Counted from the stretch's first letter, positions 1-5,705 are shown. The stretch: 6,218 nucleotides of DNA from JAEWSN01 sp038249175 (GCA_038249175.1 JBBRWP010000187.1:1-6218); one strand, 5' to 3'. The notes: generated from the sequence alone by a model not told the origin. A program made the numbers and translations.

Positions 1-146
1 CATGATTACACTTCATGATTACACTTCATGATTATACTTCATGATTATACTTCATGATTATACTTCATGATTATACTTCATGATTATACTTCATGATTAT
101 ACTTCATGATTATACTTCATGATTATACTTCATGATTATACACATT
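1..146. repeat. 13-bp tandem repeat array (unit CATGATTATACTT)
   Basis: Ten exact-length head-to-tail copies of a 13-bp unit fill bases 1-130. The first two copies read CATGATTACACTT and the next eight CATGATTATACTT. An eleventh, degenerate copy follows at 131-146, and a still more degraded one (CATGATGTAGTT) at 147-158. The array begins exactly at base 1, so it probably continues outside the window. Each junction creates the palindrome TCATGA, and CATGA/TCATG can pair across each unit. On the minus strand each unit reads AAGTATAATCATG and so contains a perfect TATAAT hexamer, but no TTGACA-like box lies at the right distance. Because 13 is not a multiple of 3, every reading frame hits a stop about every 39 bases, so the array is not coding. 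It lies just downstream of ruvA. It may be a simple satellite; no function is shown by the sequence. Confidence 0.95.
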
Positions 147-147
147 C

Positions 148-164
148 ATGATGTAGTTCATCAT
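148..164. repeat. Short inverted repeat between ruvA stop and the 13-bp array
   Basis: ATGATG (148-153) and CATCAT (159-164) form a 6-bp inverted repeat around TAGTT. It sits a few bases beyond the ruvA stop codon. There is no T-run after it on the minus strand, so it is not a convincing intrinsic terminator. It may only be a degraded copy of the neighbouring array. Confidence 0.5.
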
Positions 165-169
165 AGCCG

Positions 170-775
170 TTATTTTCCTTTTTGTTTTAGTGCATCCCGA
201 ATCACGTTTTCAAGAGATTTACCTTCCTCCATGACACCTGACACCGATTTTTGGGCATCAACAGCCGAATAGCCCAGCATCATCAATGCACTGACGGCTT
301 CTTCGTAAAGTCCGGCAACATCCTTGTCCGATGAAATGGTTGCACCTCCGAGAAAGACGCCTTGTGCACCTTGTTCCTTCTTTAATTTATCTTTCAATTC
401 CAATATAATACGTTGCGCACTTTTTTTACCAATGCCCTGTGCCAGCGTCAGCTTGTCGCTGTCTTCTGTCAAAACAGCCAAACTGAATGCCGATGGTGCA
501 AGAGCAGAAACAACAGCGATGGCCGCCTTCGGACCAATACCACTTACCGATAGCAGAAGTTCAAACATCCGAAGTTCCCCTTCTGTTAAAAAGCCATACA
601 ACGCCAGGGTATCTTCCCGCACATAAGTATGGGTAAAAACAAGAATCAACTCACCAGAACCTATTTGAGTGAGTGTACTGCTTGATGAAAAAATTCGAAA
701 ACCAATGCCATGGACATCCAAAATCAGGCTGTCTGCCAATTGCCGTTCTACTGAACCTTTCAAATGTGCAATCAT
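170..775 (-). CDS. ruvA: Holliday junction branch migration protein RuvA
   Basis: RuvA binds four-way DNA junctions as a tetramer or octamer and loads the RuvB motor for branch migration in homologous recombination and repair; it acts at the nucleoid. The 201-residue product has the usual family length. Residues 1-62 are the OB-fold N-terminal domain, opening MIAHLKG and closing with REDTLALYGF (53-62); E54 and D55 match the acidic pin known in E. coli RuvA. Two helix-hairpin-helix motifs follow: SGIGPKAA (about 78-85) and QGIGKKSAQ (about 113-121). Residues about 150-201 form the RuvB-binding C-terminal domain. I chose the ATG at 775 because the family normally begins MIA-LKG and a GGGGGAG lies 3 nt upstream. 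An in-frame ATG at 814 with its own AGAGG would add 13 residues (MKHKSYKVITGEH), but those first codons lie in a duplicated intergenic repeat. ruvB would be expected to the left, outside the window. Confidence 0.96.
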   Translation of the reverse strand: MIAHLKGSVERQLADSLILDVHGIGFRIFSSSSTLTQIGSGELILVFTHTYVREDTLALYGFLTEGELRMFELLLSVSGIGPKAAIAVVSALAPSAFSLAVLTEDSDKLTLAQGIGKKSAQRIILELKDKLKKEQGAQGVFLGGATISSDKDVAGLYEEAVSALMMLGYSAVDAQKSVSGVMEEGKSLENVIRDALKQKGK

Positions 776-778
776 ATG

Positions 779-785
779 CTCCCCC
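779..785 (-). promoter_or_regulatory. Ribosome binding site deciding the ruvA start
   Basis: The minus strand reads GGGGGAG, then CAT, then the ATG at 775. The 3-nt spacing is rather short, but the site is purine-rich and precedes the family-conserved N-terminus. The competing upstream ATG at 814 has AGAGG at 819-823 with a 4-nt spacer, so both starts could be used. Confidence 0.6.
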
Positions 786-842
786 GTTATCACTTTATAA
801 GATTTATGTTTCATGCGTCCTCTTAGCGTTCACGCATGGCTT

Positions 843-865
843 CTGAAAATGCTACGCATTTTCAG
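843..865. repeat. Perfect 10-bp inverted repeat, copy 1
   Basis: CTGAAAATGC (843-852) and GCATTTTCAG (856-865) are exact reverse complements around the spacer TAC. The same palindrome recurs at 908-930 and 4344-4366. No T-run follows on the minus strand, so as RNA it would be a stable stem-loop but not an intrinsic terminator. Confidence 0.9.
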
Positions 866-907
866 CTTTATGCTTCATACGTCCTTTTCGCGTTCACGCA
901 AGATTTT

Positions 908-930
908 CTGAAAATGCTACGCATTTTCAG
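908..930. repeat. Perfect 10-bp inverted repeat, copy 2
   Basis: It has the same arms as the element 65 bp away (CTGAAAATGC and GCATTTTCAG, spacer TAC). It starts 17 bp past the cheR stop codon in the transcribed direction and could protect the cheR mRNA 3' end or affect ruvA translation; the sequence does not decide this. Confidence 0.9.
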
Positions 931-946
931 CTTTCATCACCACTGT

Positions 947-1753
947 TTATTTCTGAGCATCGCCAACTTTCTGATAAAAGAAGGTTTCCACCGGTTTATA
1001 ACCGTATCGTTGATAACCGATAATCTGTTCTGTGCTACCGATAAACAACACTCCTTTAGACCTGAGGGCATGGCTGAAATTGGAAAATAAATCATCTTTG
1101 GCTTCTTCTGTAAAATAGATTAACACATTTCTGCAAACAATAATATCCTGGTCTTTAGGAAAGGTGTCTTTGAGCAGGTTCATTTGCTTAAACTCCACGC
1201 ATTTTTTCACTGCATCAGAAATTTTCCAAACGTCTTCTCCCACTTGTGTAAAATGTTTTTTCAAAAATTCTGCCGGCAGGTCTTTGATGCTGCGACCGGA
1301 ATAAATGCCTTGTTTGGCTTTTTCCATAGCACCCAAATCGATATCGCTTGCCAGAATATGAATTTTCTCCAAAGGAATAACCTTATTCAGTATCATCACA
1401 ATAGTATAGGGTTCATCCCCGGTGGAACATGCAGAACTCCAAATCTTCACACCTTCGAGCGTGTTTCTGAATTTATGAATCTCTGGCAAAATGCGTTTTT
1501 CAAACATCTCCCATTGTACGGGGTTACGATAAAACTCCGAAACATTGATGGTGAGGTAGTTGATAAAAATGTTGTAAAGATCCCGATCGCTCTTAATGGC
1601 TTCACCAAAAGGAAGGTACTGGGTGAAACCACGCTTCTCAACCAACGAAGTGATGCGCCGTTTCATTTGCTTTTCTTTATACAAGTTTAAATCAATGGCT
1701 GAGAGTGCGTAGAAATTCTTCTTAAATTGTTCATAATCGCTAAAGGGTTCCAT
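947..1753 (-). CDS. cheR: Chemotaxis protein methyltransferase CheR
   Basis: CheR transfers methyl groups from S-adenosylmethionine to glutamates on the cytoplasmic part of chemoreceptors, setting adaptation together with CheB. The 268-residue protein has the usual size. Residues about 5-70 form the helical CheR N-terminal domain. SEFYRNP (72-78) is the conserved linker into the Rossmann-like catalytic domain. The SAM-binding motif is ACSTGDEPY (108-116), followed by ASDID (135-139) and CRNVLIYF (207-214), with FIGSTEQI near the C-terminus. Start choice: the ATG at 1753 has GGAGG five bases upstream; the in-frame GTG at 1765 overlaps that GGAGG and is unlikely. No other chemotaxis or flagellar gene is in the window, so cheR is isolated here between rpsA and ruvA. 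It lies after the terminator of the upstream operon and 171 bp before ruvA, with no clear terminator between them. It implies a motile or chemosensory host. Confidence 0.96.
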   Translation of the reverse strand: MEPFSDYEQFKKNFYALSAIDLNLYKEKQMKRRITSLVEKRGFTQYLPFGEAIKSDRDLYNIFINYLTINVSEFYRNPVQWEMFEKRILPEIHKFRNTLEGVKIWSSACSTGDEPYTIVMILNKVIPLEKIHILASDIDLGAMEKAKQGIYSGRSIKDLPAEFLKKHFTQVGEDVWKISDAVKKCVEFKQMNLLKDTFPKDQDIIVCRNVLIYFTEEAKDDLFSNFSHALRSKGVLFIGSTEQIIGYQRYGYKPVETFFYQKVGDAQK

Positions 1754-1758
1754 GTGTA

Positions 1759-1763
1759 CCTCC
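1759..1763 (-). promoter_or_regulatory. Ribosome binding site of cheR
   Basis: GGAGG on the minus strand is separated by TACAC from the ATG at 1753. It settles the start: the alternative GTG codon at 1765 would overlap this site. Confidence 0.85.
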
Positions 1764-1833
1764 ACAAAATATTGGTGATTTCACTGCAACAACGCTTCAT
1801 TGAATAAAGAAAAGCAGGTTATGTTATGAAAAT

Positions 1834-1926
1834 ATGCAACCTGGGCTGGTCGCAAGCGAGCTTGCTGCTCGCCCATGCAACCTGGGCTGGTCGCAAGCGA
1901 GCTTGCTGCTCGCCCATGCAACCTGG
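1834..1926. repeat. 41-bp tandem repeat with hairpins (2 copies plus 11-bp partial)
   Basis: Two identical 41-bp units (1834-1874 and 1875-1915) are followed by an 11-bp third start, ATGCAACCTGG (1916-1926). Each unit consists of that 11-mer, of which the last three bases lead into a 32-base hairpin (1843-1874 and 1884-1915). The outer pairs are GGGC/GCCC, the inner pairs GCAAGC/GCTTGC around GA, and the middle is a mostly mismatched internal loop. The block is richer in G+C than its surroundings. It lies 80 bp upstream of cheR, in its presumed 5' leader or promoter region. There is no T-run on either strand, so these are not standard terminators. Confidence 0.92.
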
Positions 1927-1990
1927 ATAGTTTTCGGGCTGTAGCATTAAAATCATTGGCTTACTGCGTATCATATACCCCTTTACAAAC

Positions 1991-2014
1991 AAGAAAAAAC
2001 GGCTACTCGCCGTT
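1991..2014 (-). terminator. Rho-independent terminator of the ispH/rpsA operon
   Basis: On the minus strand, AACGGC, a GAGTA loop and GCCGTT form a perfect 6-bp GC-rich stem. Four further T follow directly, then C and TT. It lies about 64 bases past the rpsA stop codon. The other strand has CTTTCC and a run of T after the stem, so weaker termination in the opposite direction is possible. Confidence 0.88.
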
Positions 2015-2046
2015 CTTTCCTTTTTTTGTATCAGAAATAACCATTC

Positions 2047-2074
2047 CTGCTAGCAGAAACCTGTGCTACGCACA
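2047..2074. repeat. Two small palindromes just after the rpsA stop codon
   Basis: CTGCTAGCAG (2047-2056) is a perfect 10-bp palindrome. TGTGC (2062-2066) and GCACA (2070-2074) pair around TAC. The second shares the core TGCTACGCA with the palindromes upstream of ruvA, which may be chance. They could stabilise the rpsA mRNA end; neither has a T-run. Confidence 0.55.
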
Positions 2075-2077
2075 CAA

Positions 2078-4264
2078 TTACGCTTTTTCTTCTTCAGTTG
2101 CTGTTTCTTCTACAGTTGCTGTTTCTTCTACAGCTGCTGTTTCTTCTACAACTGCTGTTTCTTCTACAGTTGCTGTTTCATCTACCGTTGCTGTTTCTTC
2201 CTCGGTGGCTACTTCTTCTTCAGTAGCGATTACTTCTTCAGTGACCACTTCTCCTAAAATATCCCCGATGGTATTGCCCATGTCTTCGACATGTTCATTT
2301 GAAAAGCCTTCATTTTCCGGAGCATCCAGGAATTCGTCCGATACAACATGCGGTGGATCGATGGGTGCTACTTCACGAATGCTCAGGCTGATTTTCTTCA
2401 GTTCAGCATTCACTTCCAGCACTTTCATTTCCACATTCATGCCCACATGCAGCACTTCTTCTGCACGACCAATACGAACATTGGAAATTTGAGAAATGTG
2501 TACCAGACCTTCGACACCGGGCTCAATTTCCACAAAAGCGCCGAAAGGAACAATGCGGATAACCTGACCGGCAACAATATCGCCAGACTGATATTTATGG
2601 TCGATGCCAAACCAGGGGTTGTCTTCGGGTGAACGATACCCCAGGGAAAGCTTTTTGGAAACAGGATCGAAGTTCAGGATACGTACTTTCACTTCGTTGC
2701 CAATGGAGAGCACTTCGGAAGGATCCGAAATTTTCGTCCAGGAAAGCTCGGAAATATGAATGAGTCCGTCTACCGCACCCAAATCGACAAAAGCACCAAA
2801 TTTGGTTAAGCTTTTGACCGTTCCGGTGTATTCCTTACCGATTTCAATGTTGCCCCAGAACTCTTCAGACATCTTCGCCTTGTTCTCTTCGATGATAACC
2901 CTGCAAGAACCAACGACACGACGCTTGTTTTTTACAAGTTCTGTGATAATAAAGGAAACGGTTTTCCCAACGTATGGGCCAAGGTCTTTGACAAACCGAT
3001 CGGAAACCTGAGACGCCGGGATGAATACCCGAATGCCTTTAAAGTCTGCAACCAAACCGCCTTTGACCACTTCTTTGACAACCGCTTCAACAGGAGTACG
3101 GCTTTCGAAAGCGTCATCCATAATCTCAAGACCACGGATGGAATCGACTTTCTTCTTGGAAAGCTGAACACTGCCATCGCCATCGTTCACTTTCAAAATG
3201 AGTGCTCTGATTTCAGTGCCTGCCTTTAGATCACGTTCCGGATCGAATCCCTCCTGTTCCAGAAATTCATCCATCGGAATGAGTCCGTCGACTTTGTAAC
3301 CGAGATCGACAAACACCTCATTGTTGTTGTAGCCGATAATTTTACCGGTTACGATGGTGTTGGAGCTGAGTTGTGTCATGGTCTGCTCGAAAGCTTCACT
3401 GAAGCTTAACTCGCCATCCACTTTGTTGTTCATGTCTTCCATGCCTTGAATTACCTCCTTGATTACCCATTCAGGTGTGGAAGCACCTGCGGTAATCCCG
3501 ATCTTTTTAATTGAAGGGCTCAGGATGGGTAACTCGTCTACAGTTTCCACAAGATAGGTGTTCGGACACGTGTCCTTACATATCTTGAATAACTTTTGTG
3601 TATTTGAGCTGTTCCTCCCGCCAATCACAATCATTGCATCAACAGTTTCTGCCAATTTCCCAGCTTCTGCTTGTCTTTGAATGGTCGCATTACATATTGT
3701 ATCAAATTTCGTTACGTTTGCAAACTTTTTCTGAATATTTCGCACAATTTCGTCATATTGTTCAGGGACGAAGGTAGTTTGGGCCACCAAACTGAGTTTT
3801 TTATCTGGCGGGAAAGACAAATTGGACACTTCGGACAGGGTTGAGACCACTTGTGACTGGTTTTCACACCAACCCTGAATGCCCTGCACTTCCGGATGTT
3901 CCGAATCACCGACAATAATGATAAAATGACCTTCTTTCACTTCCTGCTGTACCAGTTTGTGAATTTTTTTGACATAAGGGCATGTCGCATCTTCAATATA
4001 GACACCCTTTTCTTCCAATTGCTCATAAACAGAAGCCCCGGCACCGTGCGCACGTATAATAACGCCATCATCTAAACCCAATAATGAAAAAGAAGAAATC
4101 TCAGCAATGCCTTTTTCTTTGAGTTGTGCAACAGCTTGTTTGTTGTGGACTAATTCACCAAACGTGTAAATTTTTCCTTTTCTCGGGGGCATGCCAAGTG
4201 CCATTTTTAACGCCCGATCCACGCCAAAGCAGAATCCGGCATATTTTCCGACAATAATTTCCAT
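2078..4264 (-). CDS. ispH: Bifunctional IspH (HMBPP reductase) / ribosomal protein S1 fusion
   Basis: The 728-residue protein joins two usually separate proteins in one frame. Residues 1-280 are IspH (LytB), which reduces HMBPP to IPP and DMAPP at the end of the MEP pathway. The three [4Fe-4S] cysteines are C12 (FCFGV), C95 (ATCPYV) and C191 (TICNAT). Substrate-site residues also fit: H40, H73, H123 and E125 (SEHPEV), T163-T164, GGRNSSNT (215-222) and S262. From about 300 come four S1 RNA-binding domains (roughly 300-370, 385-455, 474-545 and 559-630); the third and fourth carry FGAFVDL/FGAFVEI and VDGLIHIS/VEGLVHIS. They would bind mRNA at the 30S subunit. Residues 675-728 are nine acidic hexapeptides. 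Such fusions are known in Clostridia and relatives. The ATG has AGGGG six bases upstream. The gene lies 104 bp after plsC and ends at a terminator. The S1 half corresponds to rpsA. Confidence 0.96.
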   Translation of the reverse strand: MEIIVGKYAGFCFGVDRALKMALGMPPRKGKIYTFGELVHNKQAVAQLKEKGIAEISSFSLLGLDDGVIIRAHGAGASVYEQLEEKGVYIEDATCPYVKKIHKLVQQEVKEGHFIIIVGDSEHPEVQGIQGWCENQSQVVSTLSEVSNLSFPPDKKLSLVAQTTFVPEQYDEIVRNIQKKFANVTKFDTICNATIQRQAEAGKLAETVDAMIVIGGRNSSNTQKLFKICKDTCPNTYLVETVDELPILSPSIKKIGITAGASTPEWVIKEVIQGMEDMNNKVDGELSFSEAFEQTMTQLSSNTIVTGKIIGYNNNEVFVDLGYKVDGLIPMDEFLEQEGFDPERDLKAGTEIRALILKVNDGDGSVQLSKKKVDSIRGLEIMDDAFESRTPVEAVVKEVVKGGLVADFKGIRVFIPASQVSDRFVKDLGPYVGKTVSFIITELVKNKRRVVGSCRVIIEENKAKMSEEFWGNIEIGKEYTGTVKSLTKFGAFVDLGAVDGLIHISELSWTKISDPSEVLSIGNEVKVRILNFDPVSKKLSLGYRSPEDNPWFGIDHKYQSGDIVAGQVIRIVPFGAFVEIEPGVEGLVHISQISNVRIGRAEEVLHVGMNVEMKVLEVNAELKKISLSIREVAPIDPPHVVSDEFLDAPENEGFSNEHVEDMGNTIGDILGEVVTEEVIATEEEVATEEETATVDETATVEETAVVEETAAVEETATVEETATEEEKA
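2081..2242 (-). repeat. 18-bp coding repeat: nine acidic hexapeptides at the S1 C-terminus
   Basis: The last 54 codons of the fusion gene divide exactly into nine six-residue units, such as TEEEVA, TVDETA, TVEETA, VVEETA and AVEETA, ending TEEEKA. At DNA level the central units are nearly identical 18-mers (plus strand approximately ACAGTTGCTGTTTCTTCT). The end nearer the S1 domains is more diverged, suggesting recent expansion toward the stop. The tail is strongly acidic and probably disordered. Copy number is likely to vary between strains. Confidence 0.92.
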
Positions 4265-4276
4265 ATTCTACCCCTG

Positions 4277-4355
4277 CGTTCTTTTTGATTCGGACAAAAC
4301 TTGCTGAAAATGCTGCGTTCTCGTTGGATTCGGACAAAACTTGCTGAAAATGCTG
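4277..4355 (-). repeat. Tandem repeat (40 + 39 bp) in the plsC-ispH gap
   Basis: Two head-to-tail units at 4316-4355 and 4277-4315. On the minus strand each starts CAGCATTTTCAGCAAG, continues TTTTGTCCGAATC, and ends in A-rich sequence then AGAACG. The first unit also supplies one arm of the 4344-4366 palindrome. The second ends directly beside the AGGGG ribosome binding site of ispH. There is no terminator in the gap, so plsC and ispH can be cotranscribed. Confidence 0.9.
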
Positions 4356-4366
4356 CGCATTTTCAG
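4344..4366. repeat. Perfect 10-bp inverted repeat, copy 3
   Basis: CTGAAAATGC (4344-4353) and GCATTTTCAG (4357-4366) surround TGC. The arms are identical to those of the two palindromes before ruvA; only the middle spacer base differs. It begins immediately after the plsC stop codon in the transcribed direction. This shows the palindrome is dispersed and not confined to one locus. Confidence 0.9.
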
Positions 4367-4368
4367 AT

Positions 4369-4944
4369 TTACTCCAGTAATTCATAAATTCGGTCCATAA
4401 TTTGGTCATTGGCTTCGTAAAGAAAGTCCCGCTCTGTCTTATCTTGTGGTTTTTCCAGTATGAAAGGCTTACCATAAATGATGCGCATTTTACTGAAAAT
4501 TTTGTAATGGCCATCAATCCCCACAGGCACTATGGGCACACCGGCATGAATGGCAATGAGTGCAGCACCGCCTTTTTTACGATCAGGGTTTCTTTTTTGT
4601 GTTCGGGTGCCCTCGGGAAACATACCCACTACTTTTCCTTCTTTCAAAAGACGTAAAGCACTTTTGACAGATCCGGCATCACCGCGGCCTCGATGCACGG
4701 GAAAAGCACCCATGCCTAGAAAAAAGGCAGCGAAAATCGGGTTTTTAAACAGTTCCGCCTTGGCCATAAAGTATACCCTTGGTTTTAACTGCCCGGCGAT
4801 TAAAAACATATCAAAGGCGGACGGATGGTTGGCATAGAGCAGAAACGGCCCTTCTTTCGGGACATTTTCCAAATGGATGAATTGGATGCGGTGAAAAAGA
4901 ACAATATACAGGGTATAAATGACTTTGACAATTCTATACAGCAT
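4369..4944 (-). CDS. plsC: 1-acyl-sn-glycerol-3-phosphate acyltransferase (PlsC)
   Basis: PlsC acylates lysophosphatidic acid to phosphatidic acid, the precursor of membrane phospholipids, at the inner face of the cytoplasmic membrane. At 191 residues it is a typical short bacterial PlsC. The motifs occur in order: the catalytic NHPSAFD (H40, D45), FPVHRGRGD (81-89), FPEGTRT (109-115, glycerol-phosphate binding) and VPIVPVG (136-142). A hydrophobic N-terminal segment (about 5-18) and the stretch around 70-81 could contact the membrane. The ATG lies inside the end of cmk, giving an 11-bp overlap (4934-4944), so the two are probably translationally coupled; AAGGGA sits upstream within cmk. The cmk-plsC-ispH order is common in Clostridia, which supports the call. 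The exact acyl donor (acyl-ACP or acyl-CoA) cannot be read from the sequence. Confidence 0.95.
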   Translation of the reverse strand: MLYRIVKVIYTLYIVLFHRIQFIHLENVPKEGPFLLYANHPSAFDMFLIAGQLKPRVYFMAKAELFKNPIFAAFFLGMGAFPVHRGRGDAGSVKSALRLLKEGKVVGMFPEGTRTQKRNPDRKKGGAALIAIHAGVPIVPVGIDGHYKIFSKMRIIYGKPFILEKPQDKTERDFLYEANDQIMDRIYELLE

Positions 4945-5617
4945 GCGCCAATCCCTTTCTGACCAACTGAAGAAGTTTATCCATGCCTTCTTCTAAAGTC
5001 AATCCCGATGTGTTCACGCAGATGGCGTCATCCGCCTGAACCAGGGGAGAATGTGTGCGACCGGTATCCTGCGCATCTCTTTTACGAATTTCCTGTAGAA
5101 CTTCCTCATAGCTTTTGTCTTGCAGACCTTTTTCCAAAAGCTCTTTATAGCGTCGTTTTGCCCGATCTTCTGTCGTTGCCGTTAAGAAAATTTTCACCGT
5201 TGCCATTGGCAATACTTTCGTACCGATATCACGCCCATCCATAATCAAGCTTTGATTTTGTGCAATTTGCTGCTGCATGGCCACCAGTTTTTCCCTGACA
5301 ACAGGGTGGGCAGATACGGTCGAAGCCGCCATAGAAATATCGTTTGTTCGGATTTTATTGCTGATATCTTCGCCATTGACAAGGATGTGCTGTTGATGGT
5401 TCAGATACTGTACCTCCAGAACCATCTGCTGCATCACTGTCGAAACTGGCGCAGCTTCCTTCACGTCCACACCTTTTTGCAGACAGGTGTATGCCACGGC
5501 CCGGTACATTGCACCAGTGTCCAGATACAGAATGTCCAATGCATTTGCAATGTGTTTGGCCATGGTGCTTTTCCCAGCCCCCGAAGGTCCGTCCAGTGCA
5601 ATCTGGATATTGTTCAT
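4934..5617 (-). CDS. cmk: Cytidylate kinase (CMP/dCMP kinase)
   Basis: Cmk phosphorylates CMP and dCMP with ATP to the diphosphates, feeding RNA, DNA and CDP-lipid synthesis in the cytoplasm. The 227-residue product has the family's usual size. It has the P-loop GPSGAGKST (10-18), the nucleotide-binding DTGAMYRA (33-40), DGRDIGT (127-133), the arginine-rich segment RAKRRYKEL (152-160), and the C-terminal RDAQDTGRTHSPL (180-192) whose D184 and R187 are typical of the CMP-binding region. The ATG at 5617 is preceded by AAAGGA with about 10 nt spacing. A three-codon out-of-frame ORF starts between them and its TGA overlaps the cmk ATG. The gene lies 102 bp after the HutP-family gene and overlaps plsC. 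Its product supplies CTP precursors for the CDP-diacylglycerol route that PlsC also feeds, a plausible reason for the pairing. Confidence 0.96.
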   Translation of the reverse strand: MNNIQIALDGPSGAGKSTMAKHIANALDILYLDTGAMYRAVAYTCLQKGVDVKEAAPVSTVMQQMVLEVQYLNHQQHILVNGEDISNKIRTNDISMAASTVSAHPVVREKLVAMQQQIAQNQSLIMDGRDIGTKVLPMATVKIFLTATTEDRAKRRYKELLEKGLQDKSYEEVLQEIRKRDAQDTGRTHSPLVQADDAICVNTSGLTLEEGMDKLLQLVRKGLAHAV

Positions 5618-5683
5618 GGTGCCATATTCCTTTCAATCATAAAGTCGAACCAATTATACTACCCTGTGTCCTGTCCCAGTGGG

Positions 5684-5705
5684 TGGTTTTGCCTTGGCAA
5701 AACCA
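5684..5705. repeat. Perfect 10-bp inverted repeat between hutP and cmk
   Basis: TGGTTTTGCC (5684-5693) and GGCAAAACCA (5696-5705) pair around TT. In the cmk direction it is followed by CCCACTGGG, not by T residues, so it is not an intrinsic terminator. It lies between the two 24-bp direct repeats. Confidence 0.88.

Larger units (their letters stand above)
806..934 (-). repeat. Tandem duplication (65 + 64 bp) in the cheR-ruvA gap
   Basis: Two head-to-tail copies occupy 870-934 and 806-869. Each minus-strand copy begins AAAGCTGAAAATGCGTAGC, contains a palindrome, continues with a conserved TGCGTGAACGC, then a Shine-Dalgarno-like AAAGGACG or AGAGGACG, and ends with ATGAA-CAT. The copies differ at only a few positions and one indel. 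The second copy ends inside the longer version of the ruvA reading frame, so the ATG at 814 is repeat-derived. The region between cheR and ruvA (776-946) contains no other gene. Confidence 0.9.
1754..2077. other. Intergenic region between rpsA and cheR
   Basis: This 324-bp gap holds no supportable gene. In the minus direction it contains two small palindromes just after the rpsA stop (2062-2074 and 2047-2056), the intrinsic terminator (1991-2014), a plain AT-rich stretch (1927-1990), the 41-bp hairpin repeats (1834-1926), and the cheR leader with its GGAGG. A cheR promoter is expected here, but I see no convincing -35/-10 pair and no clear sigma-D type site. Confidence 0.8.

Noticed and set aside
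1..146. CRISPR array
   Set aside because: The 13-bp units are directly adjacent with no variable spacers, and there are no cas genes.
947..1765. GTG start of cheR at 1765
   Set aside because: This GTG overlaps the GGAGG that correctly spaces the ATG at 1753.
2063..2257. Plus-strand 64-codon Cys/Phe-rich repeat peptide (FFYSCC units)
   Set aside because: Another antisense frame of the same 18-bp repeat. No ribosome binding site was seen and the sense frame is clearly the real gene.
1875..2492. Plus-strand 205-codon open frame rich in Ser, Thr and Val
   Set aside because: It is the antisense of the repetitive acidic tail and the fourth S1 domain, starts inside the 41-bp repeats, and its low-complexity protein simply mirrors the 18-bp coding repeat.
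4155..4517. Minus-strand 120-codon frame spanning plsC end, the 40-bp repeats and ispH start
   Set aside because: It overlaps two well-supported genes in another frame and its middle is just the translated intergenic repeat.
5653..5681. Promoter for cmk based on TATAAT at 5653-5658
   Set aside because: No TTGACA-like hexamer at 16-18 bp and no TGn extended -10; the hexamer arises at the edge of the duplicated sequence.
5684..5705. Rho-independent terminator between hutP and cmk
   Set aside because: The stem is perfect, but no T-run follows it on the minus strand (CCCACTGGG follows).
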